Assembly (NCBI RefSeq): GCF_028553725.1
Contig: NZ_CP067126.1
Coordinates: 1 to 64,000, forward strand
DNA: 64,000 nucleotides
Reading direction: 5' to 3'
From: Paracoccus alcaliphilus
GTDB lineage: Bacteria; Pseudomonadota; Alphaproteobacteria; Rhodobacterales; Rhodobacteraceae
Part shown: one piece after another, positions 1 through 7,408 of the stretch
Layout of the letters: every line of letters begins with the position of its first letter
Numbering within the stretch: position 1 is the stretch's first letter
The notes under the pieces: model-generated
Seen by the model: only the letters and a program-made list of their open reading frames with translations
Told to the model about the DNA's origin: nothing
The model's database searches: none
Position numbers and translations under genes: made by a program

Positions 1-1320
1 ATGTACACGCATGAAGACCTATCGAGGTTGCAGGCCCAGTCGCTGAAGATGCAGGGCTGGATCCGCCGCCAGACCTTCAGCCCCTCGAATGAAAAGACGC
101 TGCGCCGCTTTTCCAGTTGGGAGGTGGCCGAACTGATCTTTCGCATCAACCAGTCCACCTTTCGCGGCAAGCTGGCCGCCGATCCGAACCTTCCCCTCGG
201 GGAAGTCGAAGAGGATGGGCGCCAGCGCTGGTTCTCGCTGGACGAGATCAACGAGTTGCGCCGCAGGATCAGGATCAGCCGCAAGTCGCTGATGCCGCCG
301 CGCCCCGAAGGCAAACGCGCCTTCCGCGCCGCCATCGCCAATTTCAAGGGCGGCGCGGGCAAGTCCACGGTGGCGCTGCATTTCGCCCATGCCGCCGCAC
401 TGGACGGATACCGGGTTCTGGTCGTCGATTTCGACCCGCAGGCGACGCTGTCCCATTCGATGGGGCTGAACGATGTGGGCGAGGACCATACCGTCTGGGG
501 CATCATGGCCCGCGATCTGGAACGTGAGACCGACCGCATGAACAGTGCCGCCAGTGGCGCCGAGAGCGGAACCGCCCTGCCCCGCCGCAAGCTGCCGGCC
601 TCGATCCGCGACATGGGTCTGGGTACGCTGCGCCCGTCGGATTTCATCAAGCCGACCGCCTGGCCGACCATCGACATCGTGCCCAGCTGCGCCAATGCGG
701 CCTTTGTGGAGTTCGCCAGCGCGCAGTATCGCCACCTGAACCCGGAATGGACCTTCTTCGGTGCCGTGTCGCGGTTTCTGGACGGGCTGGCCGATGATGC
801 CTATGACCTGATCCTGTTCGATTGCCCGCCTGCCATCGGCTATCAGTCGATGAATGCGGTCTTTGCTGCCGACATGCTTTATATCCCCTCGGGGCCGGGA
901 TACTGGGAATATGACTCGACCACCAGTTTCATCGGCCAGCTGGCCGAGGCGCTGGAGGATTTGTCGCATGGCTTTGAAAACTTCCCCACGGGGAAGATCG
1001 CGCTGCCGAAGGTCTTTTCCGATATCCGCTTCCTGATGACCCGCTATGAGCCGTCAAACGAATTGCATCAGGCGATGTTCAACGCCTTCAAGCAGGTGTT
1101 CGGCGACCGTATGGCGGATCACCCGATCGAGCTGACCCGCGCGGTCGAGCAGTCGGGGCGTTTCCTGTCGTCGATCTATGAAATCGACTATCGCGAGATG
1201 ACGCGGGGCACTTGGCGGCGCGCGCGGGCGACCTTCGATCAGGCCTATGACGAGTTTCGCGGCCATGTGATGGAGGCCTGGGCGCGGCTGGATGAGGCCG
1301 AACTGGAGGCGACGGCATGA
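1..1320 (+). CDS. parA: ParA-family partition ATPase
   Basis: Deviant-Walker ATPase that segregates a plasmid or secondary chromosome with ParB and parS. It is 439 residues long. An N-terminal region of about 110 residues resembles the helix-turn-helix extension of plasmid ParA proteins that repress their own operon. The Walker A motif KGGAGKST lies at 116-123, the switch I region VVDFDPQ at 141-147, and Walker B ILFDCPP at 271-277. The downstream parB start overlaps its stop (ATGA). Two parS-like palindromes lie inside this gene. No repC follows the pair, so this is not a repABC locus. The gene begins at the first base of the window, so promoter and any upstream replication gene are not visible. 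Confidence 0.93.
   Translation: MYTHEDLSRLQAQSLKMQGWIRRQTFSPSNEKTLRRFSSWEVAELIFRINQSTFRGKLAADPNLPLGEVEEDGRQRWFSLDEINELRRRIRISRKSLMPPRPEGKRAFRAAIANFKGGAGKSTVALHFAHAAALDGYRVLVVDFDPQATLSHSMGLNDVGEDHTVWGIMARDLERETDRMNSAASGAESGTALPRRKLPASIRDMGLGTLRPSDFIKPTAWPTIDIVPSCANAAFVEFASAQYRHLNPEWTFFGAVSRFLDGLADDAYDLILFDCPPAIGYQSMNAVFAADMLYIPSGPGYWEYDSTTSFIGQLAEALEDLSHGFENFPTGKIALPKVFSDIRFLMTRYEPSNELHQAMFNAFKQVFGDRMADHPIELTRAVEQSGRFLSSIYEIDYREMTRGTWRRARATFDQAYDEFRGHVMEAWARLDEAELEATA
190..205. promoter_or_regulatory. parS-like palindrome 1 (inside parA)
   Basis: CTTCCCCTCGGGGAAG: 7-bp arms CTTCCCC/GGGGAAG around two central bases. It has the same arms as three more sites at 981, 1373 and 2443. Here it is read in a different codon phase from the other coding copies, so it is not a protein-level repeat. 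Inferred to be a ParB-binding site. Confidence 0.7.
981..996. promoter_or_regulatory. parS-like palindrome 2 (inside parA)
   Basis: CTTCCCCACGGGGAAG within the parA coding region, encoding part of a FPTGK stretch. Arms are identical to the other three copies; only the two central bases vary. Inferred ParB-binding site. Confidence 0.75.
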
Positions 1321-2441
1321 GCAGGAAACGCCGCATGTTTGATATCGAGGTGCCGGATGACGGGCCGGAAGACTTCCCCGCGGGGAAGGTTGGGCCCGCG
1401 CCGGAAACCAAGTCGATGCGTCGGGGGCCGATGGCATCGGCCATTGCCGAGACGGCGGAATCGACCCGAGACCGCGCCGCGCTCGAGGCGCGGATCCGGG
1501 CCGAAAACGACGCGCTGGCGCAAGAGCATGTGCGCCTGAAGCGTGCCGGGCTGATTACCGATCTGATCGCGCTGGACGCCATCGACACCACCAAACTGAT
1601 CCGCGACCGCGCGGCGGGGCCGGATTACGAACTGGCGGAACTGGTCGAGTCGATCCGCGAAATCGGGCTGTCGAACCCGATCCGGGTCGAGCCTGCCGGG
1701 GACGGGCGGTTTGAGTTGATTCAGGGCTGGCGCCGCCTGTCTGCCTATCGGCAGTTGCTGGAAGAGACCGGCGACGTTGAAAGCTGGGGCCGGATCCCGG
1801 CGGGGATTTCCGCCCGTGGCGACGATCTGGAGCGTCTGTATCAGCGCATGGTGGATGAGAACATGGTCCGCAAGGACATTTCGTTTGCCGAGATGGCGCA
1901 GCTGGCGGTTCACTATGCGATGGACCCGCTGACCGCCGAGAATGATCCCGAAAAGGCGGTGGCGATCCTGTTCCGCTCGGCCGGGTATCAGAAGCGCAGC
2001 TATATCCGCAACTTCATCACGCTGGTCGAAGCCCTGGGCGAGACGCTGCTGTATCCGCAAGAGATCCCGCGGGCGCTGGGGCTGGCGCTGTCGCAGCGGC
2101 TGGCCGAGGTGTCGGGAACGGCAGCGGCGATCAGGGCCGAGTTCAAGGACTGGGACACGCGCTCGATCAAGGAGGAACTGGACGTGCTGCGGCGCTTTGC
2201 GGGGCAGGGGGGTGGTGCCGATGCCGCGCCCCAGCGCAGCGCCCCCGCCGCGCCACCGGGACAGACGGCGGGGCAGGCGGCCAAGGCCAAGACCACCTTC
2301 CAGATTGCCCGTCCGCAGGGCAGCGCCAAATGCACCGCCGCCAATGGACGGCTGGAGATCCGGCTGGCGCGCGACTTTTCCGCCATCGACCGGCGGCGGC
2401 TGGAGGCGGCTGTGGCCTCGCTGCTGGAGCAACTGGAGTGA
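1317..2441 (+). CDS. parB: ParB-family centromere-binding protein
   Basis: Partition partner of ParA that binds parS sites and spreads on DNA. It is 374 residues long and its ATG overlaps the parA stop (ATGA), so the two are translationally coupled. Residues around 80-150 carry the ParB/Srx-type N-terminal domain, with ESIREIGLSNPIRVEP followed by ELIQGWRRLSAY, the usual CTPase-domain box. A helix-turn-helix region follows (MVRKDISFAEMAQLA). A low-complexity Ala/Pro linker near 300-330 precedes a short C-terminal domain ending in LLEQLE, probably for dimerisation. One parS-like palindrome lies within its first 25 codons and another starts two bases after its stop. Confidence 0.92.
   Translation: MSRKRRMFDIEVPDDGPEDFPAGKVGPAPETKSMRRGPMASAIAETAESTRDRAALEARIRAENDALAQEHVRLKRAGLITDLIALDAIDTTKLIRDRAAGPDYELAELVESIREIGLSNPIRVEPAGDGRFELIQGWRRLSAYRQLLEETGDVESWGRIPAGISARGDDLERLYQRMVDENMVRKDISFAEMAQLAVHYAMDPLTAENDPEKAVAILFRSAGYQKRSYIRNFITLVEALGETLLYPQEIPRALGLALSQRLAEVSGTAAAIRAEFKDWDTRSIKEELDVLRRFAGQGGGADAAPQRSAPAAPPGQTAGQAAKAKTTFQIARPQGSAKCTAANGRLEIRLARDFSAIDRRRLEAAVASLLEQLE
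1373..1388. promoter_or_regulatory. parS-like palindrome 3 (inside the start of parB)
   Basis: CTTCCCCGCGGGGAAG, a fully self-complementary 16-mer within codons 19-24 of parB, encoding FPAGK. Inferred ParB-binding site; its position could also serve autoregulation. Confidence 0.75.
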
Positions 2442-2460
2442 CCTTCCCCACGGGGAAGGT
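2441..2460. promoter_or_regulatory. parS-like palindrome 4 (downstream of parB)
   Basis: The longest copy, ACCTTCCCCACGGGGAAGGT, with 9-bp arms. It begins at the last base of the parB stop codon. It is the only noncoding copy and the best candidate for the main centromere site. Confidence 0.8.
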
Positions 2461-2469
2461 TATCCCTTT

Positions 2470-2514
2470 CCCTGTCATTGTCAGGGTAATCCGCATTATT
2501 GTCTATTACTGCGG
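2470..2514. other. Two interrupted palindromes after parB
   Basis: CCCTG (2470-2474) pairs with CAGGG (2482-2486), and CCGCA (2491-2495) pairs with TGCGG (2510-2514), in a locally AT-rich stretch. They may be a terminator for parAB or part of a partition/replication site. The stems are short and there is no clear T-tract. Confidence 0.3.
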
Positions 2515-2533
2515 ATATAAATAACGATCATCA

Positions 2534-2740
2534 ATGGCGGCAAGTGCGCCGGAACTGGCGCGGAAGAACGCGAATGACGTATTCGGGGCGATGTTCATGC
2601 CCTTCATGTCGGTGACGCTGCTGTGGATCCTGAACACCAACCGGGTGCCGCCCGCCATTCGCCTGCTGCATGGCGGCCATGAGCTTATGCTGCGTTGCAG
2701 AAACGGCGGCGAAGGCCCATCTTTGTATCACCACCAATGA
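2534..2740 (+). pseudogene. Possible C-terminal fragment of a membrane transporter
   Basis: A 68-codon frame whose first 35 residues look like the last cytoplasmic helix and transmembrane segment of a transporter (NANDVFGAMFMPFMSVTLLW), then run into unrelated sequence. It has no convincing ribosome-binding site and no neighbouring partner. I cannot assign a family. It may be a gene remnant or chance. Otherwise the 2442-2762 interval holds only the palindromes listed here. Confidence 0.2.
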
Positions 2741-2762
2741 TACTTCAGAGACAGGTTTCGCC

Positions 2763-2918
2763 ATGCACCGCATTTTCGCCAGGATCGTCGAATTTTTCGC
2801 CATTTTCCGTGCCGCCGCCTCGGTCGCGGCTGCCGCCCGCAACCGTCAGCAGCCCGACCGGCTGGACCTGAACGTGCTGGGCATCGCCGAGGCCAATTTC
2901 CGCTCTATCCGGATGTGA
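2763..2918 (+). CDS. Small hypothetical protein, 51 residues
   Basis: A short basic protein. The N-terminal half is hydrophobic and Ala-rich (MHRIFARIVEFFAIFRAAAS). The polar C-terminal half contains RLDLNVLGIAEANFRSI, which recalls the conserved tail of the small DUF1127-like proteins common in Rhodobacterales, but the match is weak. The start is an ATG with a purine-rich AGAGACAGG about 8 bases upstream. It converges on the TSUP permease 12 bp away. Function unknown. Confidence 0.5.
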   Translation: MHRIFARIVEFFAIFRAAASVAAAARNRQQPDRLDLNVLGIAEANFRSIRM

Positions 2919-2930
2919 CCCTTCGCGCCG

Positions 2931-3677
2931 TTACAGCGTGAAGAAGGCCGCCGCCATGGCCAGCCCGACAAGGGTGATGAACACGCGCAGCGCCGCCATA
3001 TTGGTGATGCGCCGCGCGGCATGGGCGCCAAGATAGCCGCCCACGGTACAGGCCAGCGCCAGGATCGCCGCCGATTCCCAGGCGATCAGTCCCGCCGCGA
3101 TATAGGTCGCCACCGACACCGTTGACAGAATGGCCGAGATCACGTTCTTCAGCCCGTTCATCTGATGCAGGTCGGTGAAACCGGTAAAGCCGAAGGCGGC
3201 CAGCAGCATGATGCCCAGCCCGCCGTTGAAATACCCCCCGTAAATCGACACCGCCAGCAACAGCGCCAGCGCCGCCCCTCCGGCCAGCCCGCCGCCCGAG
3301 CGGGTGAAGCGGCGCAGCAGCGACGGCCCTGTGGCAAACGCCGCCGTCGCGAACAGCAGCAGCCAGGGCACGACGCTGACGAAGATCTCGGGCGGGGTGA
3401 TCAGCAGCAGCAAGGCGCCCAGAAACCCGCCCAGCACCGCCATTGCGATAATGGCGCGCATCGGGATCGGGCCACGCGATCCGATCTCTTGCCGGTAGGC
3501 CCATGCGCTGCCGATATAGCCGGGCAGGGCGGCCAGTGTCGCCGTCGCATTGGCCATCACCGGCGGTACGCCGATCCAGACCAGCGCCGGGAATGACAGG
3601 AAGGTGCCGCCCCCCGCGACGGCATTCAGCGCGCCCGCCGCAAGGCCCGCGACGACAAGAACGATAATCGAAAACAT
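2931..3677 (-). CDS. TSUP (TauE/SafE) family permease
   Basis: Inner-membrane protein of 248 residues, the usual size for the sulfite exporter TauE/SafE (DUF81) family. It has seven to eight hydrophobic segments and opens with the family's typical Gly/Ala-rich repeat (LAAGALNAVAGGGTFLSFPAL, residues about 11-31), repeated in weaker form after the middle of the protein. Family members export or import small sulfur compounds or organic anions. The substrate here cannot be told from sequence, and the gene is not in an operon with the sulfur genes at 20-24 kb. Confidence 0.85.
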   Translation of the reverse strand: MFSIIVLVVAGLAAGALNAVAGGGTFLSFPALVWIGVPPVMANATATLAALPGYIGSAWAYRQEIGSRGPIPMRAIIAMAVLGGFLGALLLLITPPEIFVSVVPWLLLFATAAFATGPSLLRRFTRSGGGLAGGAALALLLAVSIYGGYFNGGLGIMLLAAFGFTGFTDLHQMNGLKNVISAILSTVSVATYIAAGLIAWESAAILALACTVGGYLGAHAARRITNMAALRVFITLVGLAMAAAFFTL

Positions 3678-3773
3678 GGGACCCTCTTTCTTCGTCGCCA
3701 GATTGCCGGTTTATGCAGAAAGTGCAAATGGTGGTACGAGCCGGATTGCACAATTTCCGGCTGAGCCTGTCAC

Positions 3774-3789
3774 AATGCTTTCAAGCATT
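3774..3789. promoter_or_regulatory. Inverted repeat upstream of the TSUP and glycosyltransferase genes
   Basis: AATGCTT-TC-AAGCATT, perfect 7-bp arms, in the divergent region between the TSUP permease (start 3677) and the fusion gene (start 3856). A further ATGCTT half-site follows at about 3790. A regulator operator is more likely than a terminator given the divergent layout. Confidence 0.45.
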
Positions 3790-3855
3790 ATGCTTATAGG
3801 CTAAGCACGGGCGCGGAGCCGATGGGTTCGAGTATTTCAACGTTGGTTAGCAGAA

Positions 3856-5631
3856 ATGAACATTGTCGGGATCTGCCGCTTTTCACTGGTTGGCCGAGGG
3901 GATTGGAAGGCCTATCGCGGCAAAAGCGATGCCGAGGTCGCGGCGATCGCGATGCAGCAGGCGGAACATCTGTTCACCCCCGAACGGATGGAGGCGCGGC
4001 TGAAATCCTTCGAACATCTGACGCTGGCCTCGCTGCGGGCGCAGACGGATCAGGATTTCCGTTTCCTTGTGCTGGCGTCAGAGATGATGCCGCAGCACTA
4101 TCGCGACCGGCTGGAGGATATCTGCGCGCGGATCCCGCAGGTGGTTCTGCGGTTTTTCGGACTGTCCTCTGTCGGCGAGGCCCAGATGCGGGTCTATCGC
4201 GAATTGCGCCTGAAGCTGGCCGATACGATCCAGTTCCGGTTGGATGACGACGATTGCCTCTGCGCCGATTACATCGAGCAGCTGAAGGCCCATGCGCAGC
4301 CGATGCTGGATTCGCCCGAGCCTTTTGCGATCTCGCTTGGCGGGGTTCTGTATTGCGCCACGGTGGGTAATACGCCCGCGACCTATCACTGGCCGGTCAG
4401 GTTTCTGGCGGTGGGGTTGGCGCTGAAACATGATACGAAAAGCATCTTCGGCTTCGGTCATTTCGCGCTGGAGCAGCGGTTCAGGTCCTGCATCATTCCC
4501 GACCGTCTGGCGCTGGTGTCCCACAGCGGCATCAACGATACGACCTTCACGCCAGAGATGGCAAAAAAGCGCGGCTTTGTCCTGCTGGATGAGGGCCAGA
4601 TCGCCGAACGGCTGGCGCAGAACTTTCCGTTTCTGACGGCCCGTGCCAAGGTGCTGGTCGGGCTGCCACGCGCCTTGCAGACCGACGTGCCGATGGCGCA
4701 GTCGCATCCGCATCACCCCCCCGTGCCGTTCTGGCTGCATGCGATGGCCACGTCGCGATATCGCAGGGGCTTCTTCATTGCCGAGGACAGCTTTGCGTTG
4801 CAGCATACGCGGCGCAAGCGCGATGTCCTTTATGTCGGCTTCGATGATCTGTCCCGCGCGCGTGACAAGAACAGGCTGCGCGACCCCTGGGGTTATGGGC
4901 TGGCCGAGCAGCGGCGCTGGTCCAGTCTGGGGGTCATGGCCTTTCGCCCGGACTGGTTCCGCTCGCCCGACTTGTTCGCCCATCTGTTGCGGCTGCGCGA
5001 CGGGGGTTTTTTCGAGGGCTATCGCAAGGTCGTCTTTTCGGGCGTCTCGATGGGGGCCTATGCGGCCTGCGCGTTTTCTTCGCTGGCGCCGGGCAGCACG
5101 GTCATCGCCTTTTCGCCGCAATCCACGCTGGACCCGAAGCTGGCGGATTGGGACCGGCGCTATCCCAGCGGCTCGCGCGCCGACTGGTCCGGTCCCTTCG
5201 CCGATGGCGCGGTCGGGCTGCGCGATACCCGCAAGGCCTGGATCGTTTACGACCCCGAGGTTGCCGAAGACCGCAGGCATGCCGAGCGGCTGGCGGGGCG
5301 GCATGTCGAGCTGCTGCGCGCGCGCCATGCCGCGCATTTCACGGCGCAGTTTCTGGGTCAGATCGGCGTCTTGTCCCGTTTCGTCGATGAATGTGTCGAA
5401 GGCGGGATGACCCCGGCGCGTTTCTATCAGCTGTACCGGCAGGCGCGCAGCTTTCGCCGGTTCCTTGGCGGGGTGACGAAAAAGGCTGTGGCGCGCGACG
5501 ATCCCCGGCTGGCATCGCGTTTGCAGGTGGCGCTTGCGGCGATGAACCGTCCGGCGATGGCGGCGGAACTGCGCCGCCATCTGGCGGGCAGGGCTGATGG
5601 CACGGCCCAGCCTAAGACCGCGGTCGGATAG
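3856..5631 (+). CDS. Putative rhamnosyltransferase fused to an alpha/beta-hydrolase-like domain
   Basis: A 591-residue two-domain protein. The N-terminal part (about 1-265) matches the putative rhamnosyl transferase family of Rhodobacterales: GICRFS near the start, FEHLTLASLRAQTDQDFRF, and an acidic DDDD cluster at 130-133 in the place of a metal-binding DXD motif. The C-terminal part (about 320-520) has a nucleophile-elbow motif, GVSMGAYAA with Ser398, as in alpha/beta hydrolases. The fusion suggests transfer and then trimming or modification of a surface glycan, but substrate and reaction are inferred. It stands alone, followed 83 bp later by the zinc operon. No signal peptide or membrane segment is evident. 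Confidence 0.7.
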   Translation: MNIVGICRFSLVGRGDWKAYRGKSDAEVAAIAMQQAEHLFTPERMEARLKSFEHLTLASLRAQTDQDFRFLVLASEMMPQHYRDRLEDICARIPQVVLRFFGLSSVGEAQMRVYRELRLKLADTIQFRLDDDDCLCADYIEQLKAHAQPMLDSPEPFAISLGGVLYCATVGNTPATYHWPVRFLAVGLALKHDTKSIFGFGHFALEQRFRSCIIPDRLALVSHSGINDTTFTPEMAKKRGFVLLDEGQIAERLAQNFPFLTARAKVLVGLPRALQTDVPMAQSHPHHPPVPFWLHAMATSRYRRGFFIAEDSFALQHTRRKRDVLYVGFDDLSRARDKNRLRDPWGYGLAEQRRWSSLGVMAFRPDWFRSPDLFAHLLRLRDGGFFEGYRKVVFSGVSMGAYAACAFSSLAPGSTVIAFSPQSTLDPKLADWDRRYPSGSRADWSGPFADGAVGLRDTRKAWIVYDPEVAEDRRHAERLAGRHVELLRARHAAHFTAQFLGQIGVLSRFVDECVEGGMTPARFYQLYRQARSFRRFLGGVTKKAVARDDPRLASRLQVALAAMNRPAMAAELRRHLAGRADGTAQPKTAVG

Positions 5632-5663
5632 ATGCGATGCGGCCCTTGCCCTGATCGCGCCAC

Positions 5664-5677
5664 GATGTAATAACATC
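5664..5677. promoter_or_regulatory. Zur-box-like palindrome upstream of aztA
   Basis: GATGTAATAACATC, with arms GATGT/ACATC, 37 bp before the aztA start. It resembles the alphaproteobacterial Zur operator core (ATGTTATAACAT) with one mismatch at the centre. A close match lies inside aztC. Expected to repress the operon when zinc is sufficient. Confidence 0.7.
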
Positions 5678-5714
5678 TCATAACCGAATCCGCCAAAGGC
5701 CGGACAGACCCGAG

Positions 5715-6518
5715 ATGAACATTCAGACGCCCCAGACCTGCATCAGATTCACCGATCTGACCGTGGGCTATAACAGCCATGCCGCCGTCCATCACCTGTC
5801 GGGGCAGATCGGGCGCGGGACGCTGATGGCGATTGTCGGGCCGAACGGGTCGGGCAAATCGACGCTGATCAAGACCATCGTCGGCCTGCTGCCCGCCATG
5901 AGCGGTTCCTGCCGGATCACGCCGGGCACCAGCGTCGGCTATTTGCCGCAGCAATCCGAACTGGATCGCAGCTTTCCGGCGCGGGTGGTCGATCTGGTCT
6001 CGATGGGGCTGTGGCAGAAGCGCGGGCTGCTGGGCCGCCACCGTGCCTGCGATCGCAGGGCGGTGCGCGATGCGCTGGAGGCCGTGGGTCTGGGCGGTTT
6101 CGGCGACCGGTCCATTGACAGCCTGTCGGGCGGGCAGTTGCAGCGGGCGCTGTTCGCCCGCGTGCTGGTGCAGGATGCCGATCTGATCCTGCTGGACGAA
6201 CCGTTCAACGCCGTTGACGAAAAGACCATCCGCGACCTGATCGTGCTGATCCGCCGCTGGCACGAGGAAGGCCGCACCGTGATCGTCGTCGCCCATGACA
6301 TGGATCTGGTCCGCGCGCATTTCCCGCAAACCCTGCTGCTGGCGCGCCGCCCCATCGCCTGGGGCGATACGCGAACGGTGGTGACGCCCGAAAACCTGCG
6401 CCGCGCCCGCCAGTTTCAGGAACCGTGGGATGACAGCGCGCCCTGGTGCGACCCCGAGGAACATGCCGGTCACAGCCACGCCGCCCATGCTCATGTGCTG
6501 GGGCAGGGGGCGGCCTGA
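5715..6518 (+). CDS. aztA: Zinc ABC transporter ATP-binding protein AztA
   Basis: Cytoplasmic ATPase of a cluster A-I zinc importer, 267 residues. Walker A GPNGSGKST is at 42-50, the Q-loop in GYLPQQSEL, the ABC signature LSGGQLQRA, Walker B LILLDEPF and the H-switch in VVAHDMD. The C terminus carries a His-rich tail (EEHAGHSHAAHAHV), common in zinc transporter ATPases. Its stop overlaps the aztB start (TGATG). Gene order ATPase-permease-binding protein-AztD is that of the Paracoccus denitrificans azt operon. Zur regulation is suggested by the upstream palindrome. Confidence 0.92.
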   Translation: MNIQTPQTCIRFTDLTVGYNSHAAVHHLSGQIGRGTLMAIVGPNGSGKSTLIKTIVGLLPAMSGSCRITPGTSVGYLPQQSELDRSFPARVVDLVSMGLWQKRGLLGRHRACDRRAVRDALEAVGLGGFGDRSIDSLSGGQLQRALFARVLVQDADLILLDEPFNAVDEKTIRDLIVLIRRWHEEGRTVIVVAHDMDLVRAHFPQTLLLARRPIAWGDTRTVVTPENLRRARQFQEPWDDSAPWCDPEEHAGHSHAAHAHVLGQGAA

Positions 6519-7384
6519 TGCAGGAACTGCTTATCGCGCCCTTCACCGAATTCGGCTTCATGCAGCGGGCACTGCTGGGGGCGTTGCTGCTGTCGCTGTC
6601 GGCCTGTCCCGTCGGCGTCTTTCTGATGCTGCGCCGGATGAGCCTGACCGGTGATGCCATGTCGCATGCCATCCTGCCCGGCGCGGCGGCGGGCTTCATG
6701 CTGTATGGGTTGGAGATCGTGCCGATGACCATCGGCGGATTGCTGGCCGGTGCGGCGGTGGCGCTTGGCGCCGGGGCGGTGGCAAGGCTGACGGTGCAGA
6801 AAGAGGATGCCTCGCTGGCCGCCTTCTATCTGATTTCGCTGTCCATCGGGGTGGTGATGGTCAGCCTGCGCGGCTCCAGCGTCGATCTGATGCATGTGCT
6901 GTTCGGCACCGTTCTGGCGCTGAACGACGCGGCGCTGTGGCTGATCGTTCTGGTGGCGGGGGTGACGGGGCTGACGCTGGCCACGCTGTGGCGGGCGCTG
7001 GTGGCGGAATGTCTTGATCCGCTGTTTCTGCGCTCGGTCTCTCGCCTTGGCGGGCTGACCCATTTCGCCTTTCTGGGGCTGGTGGTGCTGAACCTCGTCG
7101 CCGGATTTCAGGCACTGGGGACGCTGCTGTCGGTCGGGCTGATGGTTGTGCCTGCCGCCGCCGCGCGCTTCTGGACGCAAAGCGTGCTGCCGATGGCGCT
7201 GCTGGCGGTGGCGATCGGAATGCTGTCCTCTTTTGGCGGGCTTTTGCTGTCCTATCACGTCTCGTTGCCGTCCGGCCCGGCGATCATTCTGTGCGCCGGG
7301 GCGATCTATGCGCTGTCGGTGCTGTTCGCGCCGCGCGGATTGCTGGTGCCGCTGCTGCCGCGTCGGTCCCACCGGACCGCCTGA
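6518..7384 (+). CDS. aztB: Zinc ABC transporter permease AztB
   Basis: Inner-membrane permease of 288 residues, ABC-3 family. It has about eight hydrophobic segments and the conserved cytoplasmic-loop region FLMLRRMSLTGDAMSHAILPG near residues 33-53, the contact for the ATPase. The ATG overlaps the aztA stop by one base, which favours this start over longer forms. It should carry zinc delivered by AztC into the cytoplasm. Confidence 0.92.
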   Translation: MQELLIAPFTEFGFMQRALLGALLLSLSACPVGVFLMLRRMSLTGDAMSHAILPGAAAGFMLYGLEIVPMTIGGLLAGAAVALGAGAVARLTVQKEDASLAAFYLISLSIGVVMVSLRGSSVDLMHVLFGTVLALNDAALWLIVLVAGVTGLTLATLWRALVAECLDPLFLRSVSRLGGLTHFAFLGLVVLNLVAGFQALGTLLSVGLMVVPAAAARFWTQSVLPMALLAVAIGMLSSFGGLLLSYHVSLPSGPAIILCAGAIYALSVLFAPRGLLVPLLPRRSHRTA

Positions 7385-7408
7385 CCCCATGAAATCAAGG
7401 AGATGACC

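Noticed and set aside
1..2460. repABC replication/partition locus
   Set aside because: No repC follows parB, and ParB lacks clear RepB features. It is a stand-alone parAB with its own palindromes.
5632..5714. Riboswitch upstream of aztA
   Set aside because: The gap is only 83 bases and is explained by the Zur-like palindrome; no riboswitch-like multi-stem structure is visible.
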